Part shown: positions 49,085 to 56,380 of the stretch, piece after piece | Layout: each line of letters begins with the position of its first letter | How positions within the stretch are numbered: position 1 is the stretch's first letter | NCBI GenBank assembly: GCA_003153935.1 | Contig: PMCA01000004.1 | Span: forward strand, 23,757-87,756 | Direction of reading: 5' to 3' | DNA length: 64,000 bases | Source of the DNA: Elusimicrobiota bacterium | GTDB lineage: Bacteria > CAYTYR01 > UBA6262 | Notes under the pieces: generated by a model | The model's database searches: none | Told to the model about the DNA's origin: nothing | Seen by the model: the letters and a program-made list of their open reading frames with translations, nothing else | Translations under genes and position numbers: made by a program

Positions 49085-49788
49085 GCGCCGTCCAGACTTC
49101 CGGTTTCCAGCCGGTAGCCGACGTTTTTAATGGTAATAATGCGCGGGGCCAGGCTTTTTAATTTCTTGCGCAGATAGCGGATATGAACATCCACGGTGCG
49201 AGTGGTGATCTCCAGGGAATGTTCGTAACCCCAGACATTCTCCAGCAGACTATCCCGGGTAACAGCGCGGCTCTTGGCGGCCAGTAGCGTTTTGAGCAGT
49301 TCAAATTCTTTAGTGGTCAAGGCTATGGTTTTCCCTTTTTGGGTCACCAGGTATTTACTGAAATCAATGACCACCTCGCCGATCCTGGCTATTTCCGGCT
49401 GCTTAGCTTCGGGCCGGAGCCGGCGGAACAAAGCTCGGATGCGGGCTATGAGTTCTTTAGGACTGAAGGGCTTGGTGATATAATCATCCGCTCCCAATTC
49501 CAGGCCGATTATTTTGTCGCTCTCGCTGGACTTCGCCGTCAGCATAATAATAGGTATGTGGCTGGTTTTAGAATCCTTCTTTAGTATTTTGCATACTTCC
49601 AGGCCGTCGATTTCCGGCAGCATCAGGTCCAGCAGGATCAGATCAGGATGGTGGCGGCGGGCCTGGTCCAGGGCTTTCTGGCCATTAGTCGCCACTTGGA
49701 TCTTGAAATTCTCTTTTTCCAGGTTATATTGGATCAATTCCACTATGTCCCGGTCATCTTCTACTATTAATATCTTTTCCTTGCTCAT
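49081..49788 (-). CDS. phoB: Phosphate response regulator PhoB
   Basis: ATG at 49788 is chosen: GGGAG lies just upstream, and MSKEKILIVEDD is the normal start, while a longer frame from 49821 adds 11 atypical residues. The 235-residue OmpR-family regulator has acidic pair Asp11-Asp12, phospho-acceptor Asp54 (LLDLMLPEIDG), Lys in YITKPF and a winged-helix domain (about 135-232) ending in RTVDVHIRYLRKKL. It should bind the 11-bp TTAA-type direct repeats found at four promoters here. Confidence 0.92.
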   Translation of the reverse strand: MSKEKILIVEDDRDIVELIQYNLEKENFKIQVATNGQKALDQARRHHPDLILLDLMLPEIDGLEVCKILKKDSKTSHIPIIMLTAKSSESDKIIGLELGADDYITKPFSPKELIARIRALFRRLRPEAKQPEIARIGEVVIDFSKYLVTQKGKTIALTTKEFELLKTLLAAKSRAVTRDSLLENVWGYEHSLEITTRTVDVHIRYLRKKLKSLAPRIITIKNVGYRLETGSLDGA

Positions 49789-49882
49789 GGTTTCTCCCAG
49801 CTTACACCTATATCTTACCAAAATTACCCCTCCAGAGGCAACATGATTATTATAATTCCGCCTCTTTTCTTAATTTATTTAG

Positions 49883-49914
49883 CGGGAGCATAAAAGAATA
49901 CTTTTATGCTCCCG
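49883..49914 (-). terminator. Hairpin downstream of the secreted-protein gene
   Basis: Perfect 14-bp stem (CGGGAGCATAAAAG with CTTTTATGCTCCCG), 4-base loop. On the minus strand only a mixed CTAAATAAATT follows, so termination is probable but not textbook. Confidence 0.65.
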
Positions 49915-49933
49915 AGAGATTGACTAAGTTTTT

Positions 49934-50404
49934 TTACCAAGCGACGCTGAGAACTTTATAGCCGATATAGTATCCCAGATTATTTGCGGAGTGGGAATTG
50001 CTTCCCGCTACTACTACTTGCAAGTTGCTTTCCAAAGCGGAAGGGGCAGTCCTGATAATATTACTAAGCGTGCCACCCACCCTGATAAAACTTGGATTCC
50101 TATCCGATTCACTGGCTTTCTTCCTGCCAATACCGTTCAAAAAGTTATCATTGGGAGTCGAGGTCCCCGGTTTAAAACCAAATCCTGCCGGTAACGGGCC
50201 CTTCATGGTTCCGATTGCAGGCGATCCCGCTGTGGCGGTTGAAGTAAATGTAGGAGTGATCGGTTTGCCAACACTATCCCTATAATGCTTGGTATTATTG
50301 GGGTTGTAACCAGCTGGGTATCCGCCTACTATATCCCCGACATTAACGGCGTAGCTGGCAGTTGCTAAAACCAGCAAACTTAAGACTACTAACAAGATCT
50401 TCAT
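49934..50404 (-). CDS. Small secreted protein of unknown function
   Basis: The 156-residue product has a signal peptide (about 1-19, ending SYA). The mature part is rich in Gly, Pro, Ser, Thr and Asn (VGGYPAGYNPNN, GKPITPTFTSTATAGSP), low in charge, with no cysteine. GGAGGAAAGG precedes the start. I do not recognise a family. Lying between phoB and the PHP gene it may belong to the phosphate response, but no Pho repeat is visible in front of it. Confidence 0.65.
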   Translation of the reverse strand: MKILLVVLSLLVLATASYAVNVGDIVGGYPAGYNPNNTKHYRDSVGKPITPTFTSTATAGSPAIGTMKGPLPAGFGFKPGTSTPNDNFLNGIGRKKASESDRNPSFIRVGGTLSNIIRTAPSALESNLQVVVAGSNSHSANNLGYYIGYKVLSVAW

Positions 50405-50468
50405 TTTCCTTTCCTCCTTTTGCTTATTTTGTTACTTTGCTCTTATTTTAACTATTTTCACATAGGAT

Positions 50469-51179
50469 TTATAATTCCGCTCTTTTCCCTGAGCCCAGAT
50501 AATACTTGGCCAGGTTCTGGATACCGGTATGGAGGTAACGATATAAGTCACTGAGTGACCAAAAGTGGTAGTGAGCGGTGCATTTTTTCATTTCTATGGC
50601 GAGACGCAAGTCCGCGGCGGTTCTGCCCGCGAAAAGAGTATAGCCGTGTCCCAGGAAGTGGGCGTCATGGGCGTCACTAGAGCCGATAGCGGTATGCATG
50701 CTGGAGGCATTTTTCAGGGCAGCTTTCATATTGGCCCACCAACTGGCGGCGCTGGAGTTGCAGATGACTTCCAGGCCGTCTATAGGCAGCCGGTCCATTA
50801 ATTTGCCAGCGGAAACATGGCCACGTTTCTTGCCTATGTAGAAATGGAAGGGGTGGGGCAGTATGGCCAACCCTTTTTGCTGGTGTATCTTTTCAATGGT
50901 TTCCTCCGCTGTTAATCCGGGTTTGATGCGCTCTTTCAGGAATAAACCCAGTATATGCCCGTTGACGGTGGTGATCTCTTCGCCGACAATAACCTCGACG
51001 CCTAAATAGGGGTGGGCCTGGGCGAATTCCTGGGCTTTTTGCGCACCCTTGATACGGTTATGATCACAAATGGCTATCACCGCCAGCTCTTTGATAGAGG
51101 CGGTCTTGACGATCTGCTCCGGGCTGTCCAGCCCATCACTAAAGTAGGTATGAATGTGTAAGTCTGCTTTGCTTTTCAT
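50469..51179 (-). CDS. PHP-domain metal-dependent phosphoesterase
   Basis: ATG 51179 is used (AAGGAG upstream); the longer frame from 51206 adds nine atypical residues. The 236-residue protein has the PHP metal motifs ADLHIHTYFSDG, ICDHNRIKG, VGEEIT, LPHPFHF and GSSDAHDAHFLG. PHP enzymes of this kind release phosphate from nucleotides or sugar phosphates using three metal ions. There is no signal peptide. A Pho-box promoter upstream suggests a role in internal phosphate scavenging. Confidence 0.85.
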   Translation of the reverse strand: MKSKADLHIHTYFSDGLDSPEQIVKTASIKELAVIAICDHNRIKGAQKAQEFAQAHPYLGVEVIVGEEITTVNGHILGLFLKERIKPGLTAEETIEKIHQQKGLAILPHPFHFYIGKKRGHVSAGKLMDRLPIDGLEVICNSSAASWWANMKAALKNASSMHTAIGSSDAHDAHFLGHGYTLFAGRTAADLRLAIEMKKCTAHYHFWSLSDLYRYLHTGIQNLAKYYLGSGKRAEL

Positions 51180-51223
51180 AGTATTCTCCTTTTTGTTACT
51201 ATACATATAACAAAGCCATAATA

Positions 51224-51258
51224 AGTATAAATTAGTGTCAGGTTAAATCGGTGTTAAG
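51224..51258 (-). promoter_or_regulatory. Pho-box promoter of the PHP gene
   Basis: Minus-strand repeats every 11 bases: CTTAAC (51258-51253), TTTAAC (51247-51242) and a weaker ACTAAT (51236-51231). TATACT at 51229-51224 is the best -10, 12 bases after the second repeat. Confidence 0.6.
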
Positions 51259-51284
51259 ATTCCAGGAGGATAAATTTACTCAAT

Positions 51285-51328
51285 CTTAATTTAAACTTCA
51301 TTTGTTGTTAATATGGGCGCTTTATAGT
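51285..51328 (+). promoter_or_regulatory. Pho-box promoter of the DUF2292/glycosyltransferase operon
   Basis: Plus-strand hexamers every 11 bases: CTTAAT (51285-51290), CTTCAT (51296-51301), GTTAAT (51307-51312). Exactly 10 bases later comes TATAGT (51323-51328). It is divergent from the PHP promoter; the two sets of boxes are 26 bases apart. Confidence 0.7.
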
Positions 51329-51370
51329 ATAAGAGTACTTAGCGCCTAATCAGCTTAGAAGGAGGTTGTT

Positions 51371-51532
51371 ATGCAAAACGAGAACGCACTTCCCGTGGCT
51401 ACCGTGCAAAAGGACGAAATGGAACTTATACAGGTTTACCGGAAAGCCAAAGCTTTACGGTTTGCCGATATCAATGTGGCCATCCAGGAAGGCATAAGAG
51501 TCAAGCTATGGCTGACCGAGAAGAGGAAATAA
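51371..51532 (+). CDS. 53-residue protein, DUF2292/YezD-like
   Basis: The ORF starts at ATG 51371 with AAGGAGGT at 51359-51366 and is the first gene after the Pho-box promoter. The C-terminal half (YRKAKALRFADINVAIQEG, then VKLWLTEKRK) resembles the small DUF2292/YezD proteins, whose usual pattern is an amphipathic strand-turn ending in a charged TEK. There is no signal or metal motif. The function of that family is unknown. It is immediately upstream of the glycosyltransferase gene. Confidence 0.6.
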   Translation: MQNENALPVATVQKDEMELIQVYRKAKALRFADINVAIQEGIRVKLWLTEKRK

Positions 51533-51540
51533 GAGCGGAT

Positions 51541-52653
51541 ATGCACACGAAAAAAGTTGTCATTCTTTATGCTTCCTGCGGGGCCGGGCATTATACTGCG
51601 GCGCAGGCGATCGCTGAGCGTTTCGCGGCGCAAAGCATGGCCGTGGAGATAAAAGACATCCTGGATTTTGCTCCGTCCTGGTATAAGCGGATTTATCGGG
51701 ATGGGTATTATTTTTTGATCAGGAAAATGCCCTGGTTGTGGGGTTTTCTTTATCGCAGTTCAGAAAGAAAGGGCCGGGTAACCATTTTGGACCAGTGGGT
51801 GAGATTATGGGAAACTAACCTTTTTCGCGACTTCTATCGTTTCTTGGATGAAGCCAAGCCCAACTTGGTGATCGCCACTCATTTTTTACCGGGTTCACTG
51901 CTGGCCGGGACCAACAGGGGCTTCAAATTCATGGTCGTGGTTACTGATTATTACGCCCATAGCTTGTGGCTTTCCGAGCGGACCGACCAGTATTTTGTTG
52001 CCTCCGAAGAGGTAAAAGGTAATTTGGTGGACAGAGGGGTGAATTCTGAGATCATAGCGGTCACCGGTATCCCGATCAAACCGGTCCCGGGTAGAAAAAG
52101 CCCCATGGCTGACAATAACGTATTAGGGATCGACCCTGCTGTTTTTAAAGTGTTGCTGTTAAGCGGCGCCGGCGGTTCCGGCCGGTTGGCGGCGATAATA
52201 AAAAGCTTGGAGAAATATGCCGGATCCTTGCAGTTAATAGTCAGCACTGGAATTGACCAGAAATTATTACAAGATCTGCGTAGTAAATTTGCCACCTCCA
52301 AACTGCACTTAAAACTGATCGATTTCAATACCCCTGTTTATCCGTATTTTCAGGCCGTGGATCTGGTTATCACCAAGCCGGGCGGCTTGACCATCACCGA
52401 ATGCATGGCCTTCGGACTACCTTTGCTGATGGTTAATGTAATTCCCGGCCAGGAGGAAGGAAATGCCGAATATATGAGGGAGAAAAGGGCCGGGATCCTG
52501 GTTAAAGATTTGCGCCGGCTGCCTGTTATAGTCGGGGAGTTGATGAAGGACAGATTAGAATTAGCGGAAATGGGCGCCCGGGCTATGCAAGCAGCTCCCA
52601 AGAATTCTGCCCAGGCCATGTTTAAGATAGCCCAGGCCGTACTAAAGAATTAA
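51541..52653 (+). CDS. MGDG-synthase-like glycolipid glycosyltransferase
   Basis: I favour ATG 51541 (MHTKKVVILYASCGAGH), the usual family start; an in-frame ATG at 51508 would overlap the small ORF. The 370-residue protein has the monogalactosyldiacylglycerol-synthase N-terminus (ASCGAGHYTAAQAIAERF) and a GT28/MurG C-terminal half with TKPGGLTITECMAFGLP for nucleotide-sugar binding. Such enzymes add a sugar from a UDP-sugar to diacylglycerol at the inner membrane. Under a Pho-box promoter it probably makes phosphorus-free glycolipid that replaces phospholipid in phosphate starvation. Confidence 0.85.
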   Translation: MHTKKVVILYASCGAGHYTAAQAIAERFAAQSMAVEIKDILDFAPSWYKRIYRDGYYFLIRKMPWLWGFLYRSSERKGRVTILDQWVRLWETNLFRDFYRFLDEAKPNLVIATHFLPGSLLAGTNRGFKFMVVVTDYYAHSLWLSERTDQYFVASEEVKGNLVDRGVNSEIIAVTGIPIKPVPGRKSPMADNNVLGIDPAVFKVLLLSGAGGSGRLAAIIKSLEKYAGSLQLIVSTGIDQKLLQDLRSKFATSKLHLKLIDFNTPVYPYFQAVDLVITKPGGLTITECMAFGLPLLMVNVIPGQEEGNAEYMREKRAGILVKDLRRLPVIVGELMKDRLELAEMGARAMQAAPKNSAQAMFKIAQAVLKN

Positions 52654-52684
52654 TTGCTAATGACTCTGCCAGACTAGTTTTGGC

Positions 52685-52713
52685 TTGGAAAAAAGAGCTA
52701 GATGTGCTATAAA
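52685..52713 (+). promoter_or_regulatory. Extended -10 promoter of the ANTAR gene, leaderless
   Basis: TTGGAA (52685-52690), 17-base spacer, TATAAA (52708-52713) preceded by TGC. Only 6 bases separate the -10 from the ATG at 52720, and no ribosome binding site is present, so the transcript should start at or beside the start codon. Confidence 0.6.
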
Positions 52714-52719
52714 TAACCC

Positions 52720-53955
52720 ATGCCAAAAACCAGCGTTAAAGTACTGCAAACCCAGCTAAAAGAGAAGAAAGAAGAGATCGCGGTCCTGTACCGGATCAGC
52801 GAGACCATTTCCACCACTGTCAACCTGGAAGAATTACTGAACAAGATAGCCGAGATAGCCCTGCAGGTAACCAAAGGGGATGCCTGCCATCTCTTTTTAT
52901 TCGACGAAGCCAGGGAGCACCTGGTCCTGCGGGCGGCCAAACCCCTGCATTCTAAAACTATCGGGCTAGTCCGTTTAAACATGGGACAGGGTATTGCCGG
53001 CCAAGCTGCCAAAACCAAAAAAGTGATTGCCATCAGTAAAAGCGCGCCTGCTGACCCCCGCTATAAACAATTCCCAGCCCTCCCGGAGGATAAGTTCCAG
53101 GCCATCCTGGCCGTTCCGATCATAGCCAAAAACGAGGTTATCGGGATCATTAACATCCGTCATCGCGTTTCGCATAAATATTCCGGGCGGGAAGAGAACC
53201 TGGTAAGCCTGATCGGTAATCAGGTCGGTTCCGCTATCGAAAAAGCGCGCCTGTATGAGGAGAGCAAAAAGAAATCTCGCCGGCTGGACACCATGTCGCG
53301 GATATCCAGCACGATCGTCTCCGGCCGTTATTTGAACGAAATTCTGCAATTGATCGTGACCATGACCGCGGAGATGATGAACTCCAAGATCTGCTCGATC
53401 ATGCTCCTGGATGAGAAACAGCAGGAGCTGCAGATCATGGCTACCCAGTCCCTGAGCCCGGAGTATATTAAGAAACCAAACCTGAAGGTGGGGGAAAGCG
53501 TCAGCGGCAGGGCGGTCCAGGAAAAAAAGCCCATAACCGTGCTGGATGTTACCCGTGAATCAGGATACAAGTATCCCGAATTAGCCAGGCAGGAGGGCAT
53601 AGTCAGCATGCTGTCGGTTCCGATGATGGTCAAGGATAAAGTAGTCGGGGTGATCAACAGTTATACTTCGCATGAGCATTCTTTCAGCGAGGAAGAAGTG
53701 AAGATACTCCAATCCGTAGCCAACCAGTCGGCTATCGCTATAGAAAACACTAAACTTTTCGACAAGACCATGGAGATGGAAGAGGCCCTGGAGACCAGGA
53801 AACTGGTGGAGAAGGCCAAGGGCGTGCTGATGACAAAATATAATATGAACGAATCCGAGGCTTTTAAGATCATCCAGCAGCAGAGCATGAATACGCGCAA
53901 GAGCATGAAGCAGATCGCCGAGGCTATCCTGCTTACGGCGGAAATGAATAAATAA
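52720..53955 (+). CDS. GAF-GAF-ANTAR putative RNA-binding antiterminator
   Basis: The 411-residue protein has an N-terminal coiled coil (about 5-35), two GAF domains (about 25-175 and 205-350), and an ANTAR domain (about 355-408: RKLVEKAKGVLMTKYNMNESEAFKIIQQQSM, quoted in part). ANTAR domains bind RNA with paired hexaloop hairpins and prevent termination. Here they would be controlled by ligand or redox sensing in the GAF pair, without a phosphorylation domain. Its RNA target is not evident nearby. There is no upstream ribosome binding site. Confidence 0.87.
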   Translation: MPKTSVKVLQTQLKEKKEEIAVLYRISETISTTVNLEELLNKIAEIALQVTKGDACHLFLFDEAREHLVLRAAKPLHSKTIGLVRLNMGQGIAGQAAKTKKVIAISKSAPADPRYKQFPALPEDKFQAILAVPIIAKNEVIGIINIRHRVSHKYSGREENLVSLIGNQVGSAIEKARLYEESKKKSRRLDTMSRISSTIVSGRYLNEILQLIVTMTAEMMNSKICSIMLLDEKQQELQIMATQSLSPEYIKKPNLKVGESVSGRAVQEKKPITVLDVTRESGYKYPELARQEGIVSMLSVPMMVKDKVVGVINSYTSHEHSFSEEEVKILQSVANQSAIAIENTKLFDKTMEMEEALETRKLVEKAKGVLMTKYNMNESEAFKIIQQQSMNTRKSMKQIAEAILLTAEMNK

Positions 53956-53965
53956 AAGAAGTTGG

Positions 53966-54021
53966 CGAGTTACGGGTTGCGTGTTCCGGGTTTTGGATAA
54001 TTTACATAAACTCGTAACTCG
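53966..54021. repeat. Inverted repeat in the ANTAR-mnmG spacer
   Basis: CGAGTTACG (53966-53974) and CGTAACTCG (54013-54021) are a perfect 9-bp inverted repeat embedded in low-complexity GTTACGGGTT/GTTCCGGG sequence. It lies between the ANTAR gene and its terminator. No ORF. Confidence 0.5.
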
Positions 54022-54042
54022 GAACTGGGAACGCGTTAACTT

Positions 54043-54068
54043 AACCCCAGAAATGGGGTTTTTATTTT
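54043..54068 (+). terminator. Intrinsic terminator after the ANTAR gene
   Basis: AACCCC (54043-54048), loop AGAAAT, GGGGTT, then TTTATTTT up to 54068. mnmG starts 10 bases later with GAGG as ribosome binding site. Confidence 0.75.
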
Positions 54069-54077
54069 AGAGGATAT

Positions 54078-55940
54078 ATGCAACAGTATGATGTTATCGT
54101 TATAGGTGGTGGGCACGCAGGGATAGAAGCCGCCCTGGCGGCGAGCCGTATGGGTTGTAAAACCCTGATGCTCACCATGGATATTGAAAAAATAGGGGCC
54201 ATGAGCTGCAATCCGGCGGTAGGCGGCTTAGCTAAAGGCCAGCTGGTCAAGGAGATTGACGCTCTCGGCGGGGAAATGGCTAAAGCCACCGACGCCTGCG
54301 GCATCCAGTTCCGCATTTTGAACCGTTCCAAAGGCCCGGCAGTCTGGTCCACCCGCGCGCAAGTAGACCGGCACCGCTATAATGACTATATGAAAGAAAT
54401 AATATTGGCGCAAGACGGCCTGGATGTTAGAGCCGGAATGGCGACTGACCTGCTGGTGAAGAAGGACGCGGTTTACGGAATAAAAACGGCGGATGATGAA
54501 GAGATACATGCTAAAGCAGTGGTCATTACTCCGGGTACTTTCTTGAACGGACTTATCCACATCGGCCTGGAACACTTTCCCGGGGGCCGGATTAACGAAG
54601 AGCCGGCTTTGGGTATCTCCGATACTCTGCGTAAACTGGGATTCAAGGTGGGCCGGCTTAAAACCGGTACCTGCGCCCGCCTGGATAAAAATACTATAGA
54701 TTTTTCCCGCACCGCCATACATTTAGGCGACGAGCCGCCGGTGCCGTTCTCGCTTTCCACTACGGAAATAAAATTACCGCAAAAACCATGCTACCTTACC
54801 CACACCAACAGCGAAACCCATAAGGTCATACTGACTAACCTCGACCGGTCGCCGTTATATACCGGTGTGATCAAGGGCACCGGAGTGCGCTATTGTCCAT
54901 CGATCGAAGATAAATTGAAGCGTTTTCCCGACGCTGTCCGGCATCAGATCTTCCTGGAGCCGGAAGGGCTGGATACCGATGATTACTACCCCAATGGGGT
55001 TTCTACCAGCTTGCCGGTGGATGTGCAGGAAAAATTCCTGCGCACGATTCCGGGTTTGGAAAACGTGAAGATCGTCAGGCCTGGCTATGGTATTGAATAT
55101 GATTATGTTGATCCGACCCAGCTTAACTTGAGCCTGGAAACAAAAAAGCTTAAGGGGTTATATTTGGCGGGACAGATAAACGCTACCACTGGTTATGAAG
55201 AAGCCGCCGCCCAGGGCCTGATGGCGGGAATAAACGCTGCGCTTAGGGTTAAGAACAAAGAGCAGTTCATCCTGGACCGCAGCCAGGCCTATATCGGCGT
55301 GCTCATCGATGACCTGGTGACCAAGGGGACCAGCGAGCCATACCGGATGTTTACTTCCCGGGCGGAATACCGCCTGGTTTTAAGGGAAGATAACGCTGAC
55401 CTGCGCTTGCGGGAATTCGGTTTCCAACTGGGCCTGGTAAAGAAAAGAGAACATGAAGAGCTGATACGCAAAAAAAATAATGTGGCCGCGGAACTGAAGA
55501 GGTTGAAAAAAACCGCCGTGAAACCGGCGCAGGTCAATAATAAATTGAGCGCCTGGAAAAGCGCCAAAGTCAAAAGTCCCGCAAAATTATCTTTATTATT
55601 AAAGCGCCCTGAGTTAAAATATAGCCATATTGCCGAGCTCAGCCCGGCACCAGCGGGTCTGTCCCCGGCGGAAATGAACCAGGTGGAAATTGAAACCAAG
55701 TACGAGGGCTTTTTTGCCCGGCAGCTGCGGGAAATCGAGAAATTCAGGAAAATAGAAGAAATGAAGATCCCGGAAGGATTCAGTTATGAAGAGATCAAAG
55801 CCCTCTCCCGGGAAGTGCGGGAAAAATTGACCAGATTCCTTCCGCGCTCGGTGGGCCAGGCCTCGAGGATATCCGGGATAACACCCGCGGCTATCTCTAT
55901 CCTGATGGTCCATTTACATCGGTACAGGCATGAAAAATAA
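54078..55940 (+). CDS. mnmG: tRNA uridine 5-carboxymethylaminomethyl modification enzyme MnmG
   Basis: The 620-residue flavoprotein has the FAD-binding VIVIGGGHAGIEAALAASRMG, CNPAVGGLAKG, and the C-terminal helical domain with PEGFSYEEIKALSREVREKL and RISGITPAAISIL. With MnmE it installs the carboxymethylaminomethyl group on the wobble uridine of several tRNAs. mnmE is not in the window. The stop overlaps the next lipoprotein gene by 11 bases. Confidence 0.96.
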   Translation: MQQYDVIVIGGGHAGIEAALAASRMGCKTLMLTMDIEKIGAMSCNPAVGGLAKGQLVKEIDALGGEMAKATDACGIQFRILNRSKGPAVWSTRAQVDRHRYNDYMKEIILAQDGLDVRAGMATDLLVKKDAVYGIKTADDEEIHAKAVVITPGTFLNGLIHIGLEHFPGGRINEEPALGISDTLRKLGFKVGRLKTGTCARLDKNTIDFSRTAIHLGDEPPVPFSLSTTEIKLPQKPCYLTHTNSETHKVILTNLDRSPLYTGVIKGTGVRYCPSIEDKLKRFPDAVRHQIFLEPEGLDTDDYYPNGVSTSLPVDVQEKFLRTIPGLENVKIVRPGYGIEYDYVDPTQLNLSLETKKLKGLYLAGQINATTGYEEAAAQGLMAGINAALRVKNKEQFILDRSQAYIGVLIDDLVTKGTSEPYRMFTSRAEYRLVLREDNADLRLREFGFQLGLVKKREHEELIRKKNNVAAELKRLKKTAVKPAQVNNKLSAWKSAKVKSPAKLSLLLKRPELKYSHIAELSPAPAGLSPAEMNQVEIETKYEGFFARQLREIEKFRKIEEMKIPEGFSYEEIKALSREVREKLTRFLPRSVGQASRISGITPAAISILMVHLHRYRHEK

Positions 55941-56364
55941 ATTCGCGATTATAATATTGCTATTTGTGTTGGCCGGGTGCGCCGGCCAGGAACTAAGCCG
56001 GGAGAACCCGGTTCCTGTACCGGCCGAGTACGTCACCGGCTTGGACGCCAACGCTACCTGGCGGGCATTGATGCGCTTCGCTAGCCGTAACGGCTACCAT
56101 TTTGTAAAACTGGAAAGCGAAAAGGGGATAATGGAGATCAGCGCCGGCGATATATTTGACGGCGATTATTCCAGCTATTATCTGCATTATAACCTGGTGG
56201 TGGTCGGTCTGGCCCAGGGTACCAAAGTGGTAGTGGATACCGGTTTCTTCGATAACAATGGCCGGGAAGTCGAGTTTCAGCGCCATATGGAAAAAATGAA
56301 AGAGAATAAGGACCGGCAGATATTACAGGAGATAAAGAAGTTTTTGGAGAACGGGCAAAAATAG
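55930..56364 (+). CDS. Small lipoprotein of unknown function
   Basis: The 144-residue product has a lipobox ending at Cys17 (FVLAGC). The mature domain (about 35-135) alternates strands and helices: ATWRALMRFASRNGYHFVKLES, KGIMEISAGD, KVVVDTGFF. The pattern resembles short BamC/NlpB-like or DUF-type lipoprotein domains, but I cannot assign a family. It overlaps mnmG by 11 bases and lies 16 bases before the glycosidase pair. Confidence 0.7.
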   Translation: MKNKFAIIILLFVLAGCAGQELSRENPVPVPAEYVTGLDANATWRALMRFASRNGYHFVKLESEKGIMEISAGDIFDGDYSSYYLHYNLVVVGLAQGTKVVVDTGFFDNNGREVEFQRHMEKMKENKDRQILQEIKKFLENGQK

Positions 56365-56380
56365 CCGGAGGAGAGGGTTA

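Noticed and set aside
49789..49860. Pho box in front of phoB
   Set aside because: GGTAAT and GGTAAG occur, but at 9-base and irregular spacing, not 11; autoregulation of phoBR is not supported by sequence.
54043..54068. ANTAR target hairpin (six-base loop AGAAAT) right after the ANTAR gene
   Set aside because: The known target has two hexaloops with A at position 1 and G at position 4; this loop has A at 4 and no second hexaloop upstream. I keep it only as a terminator.
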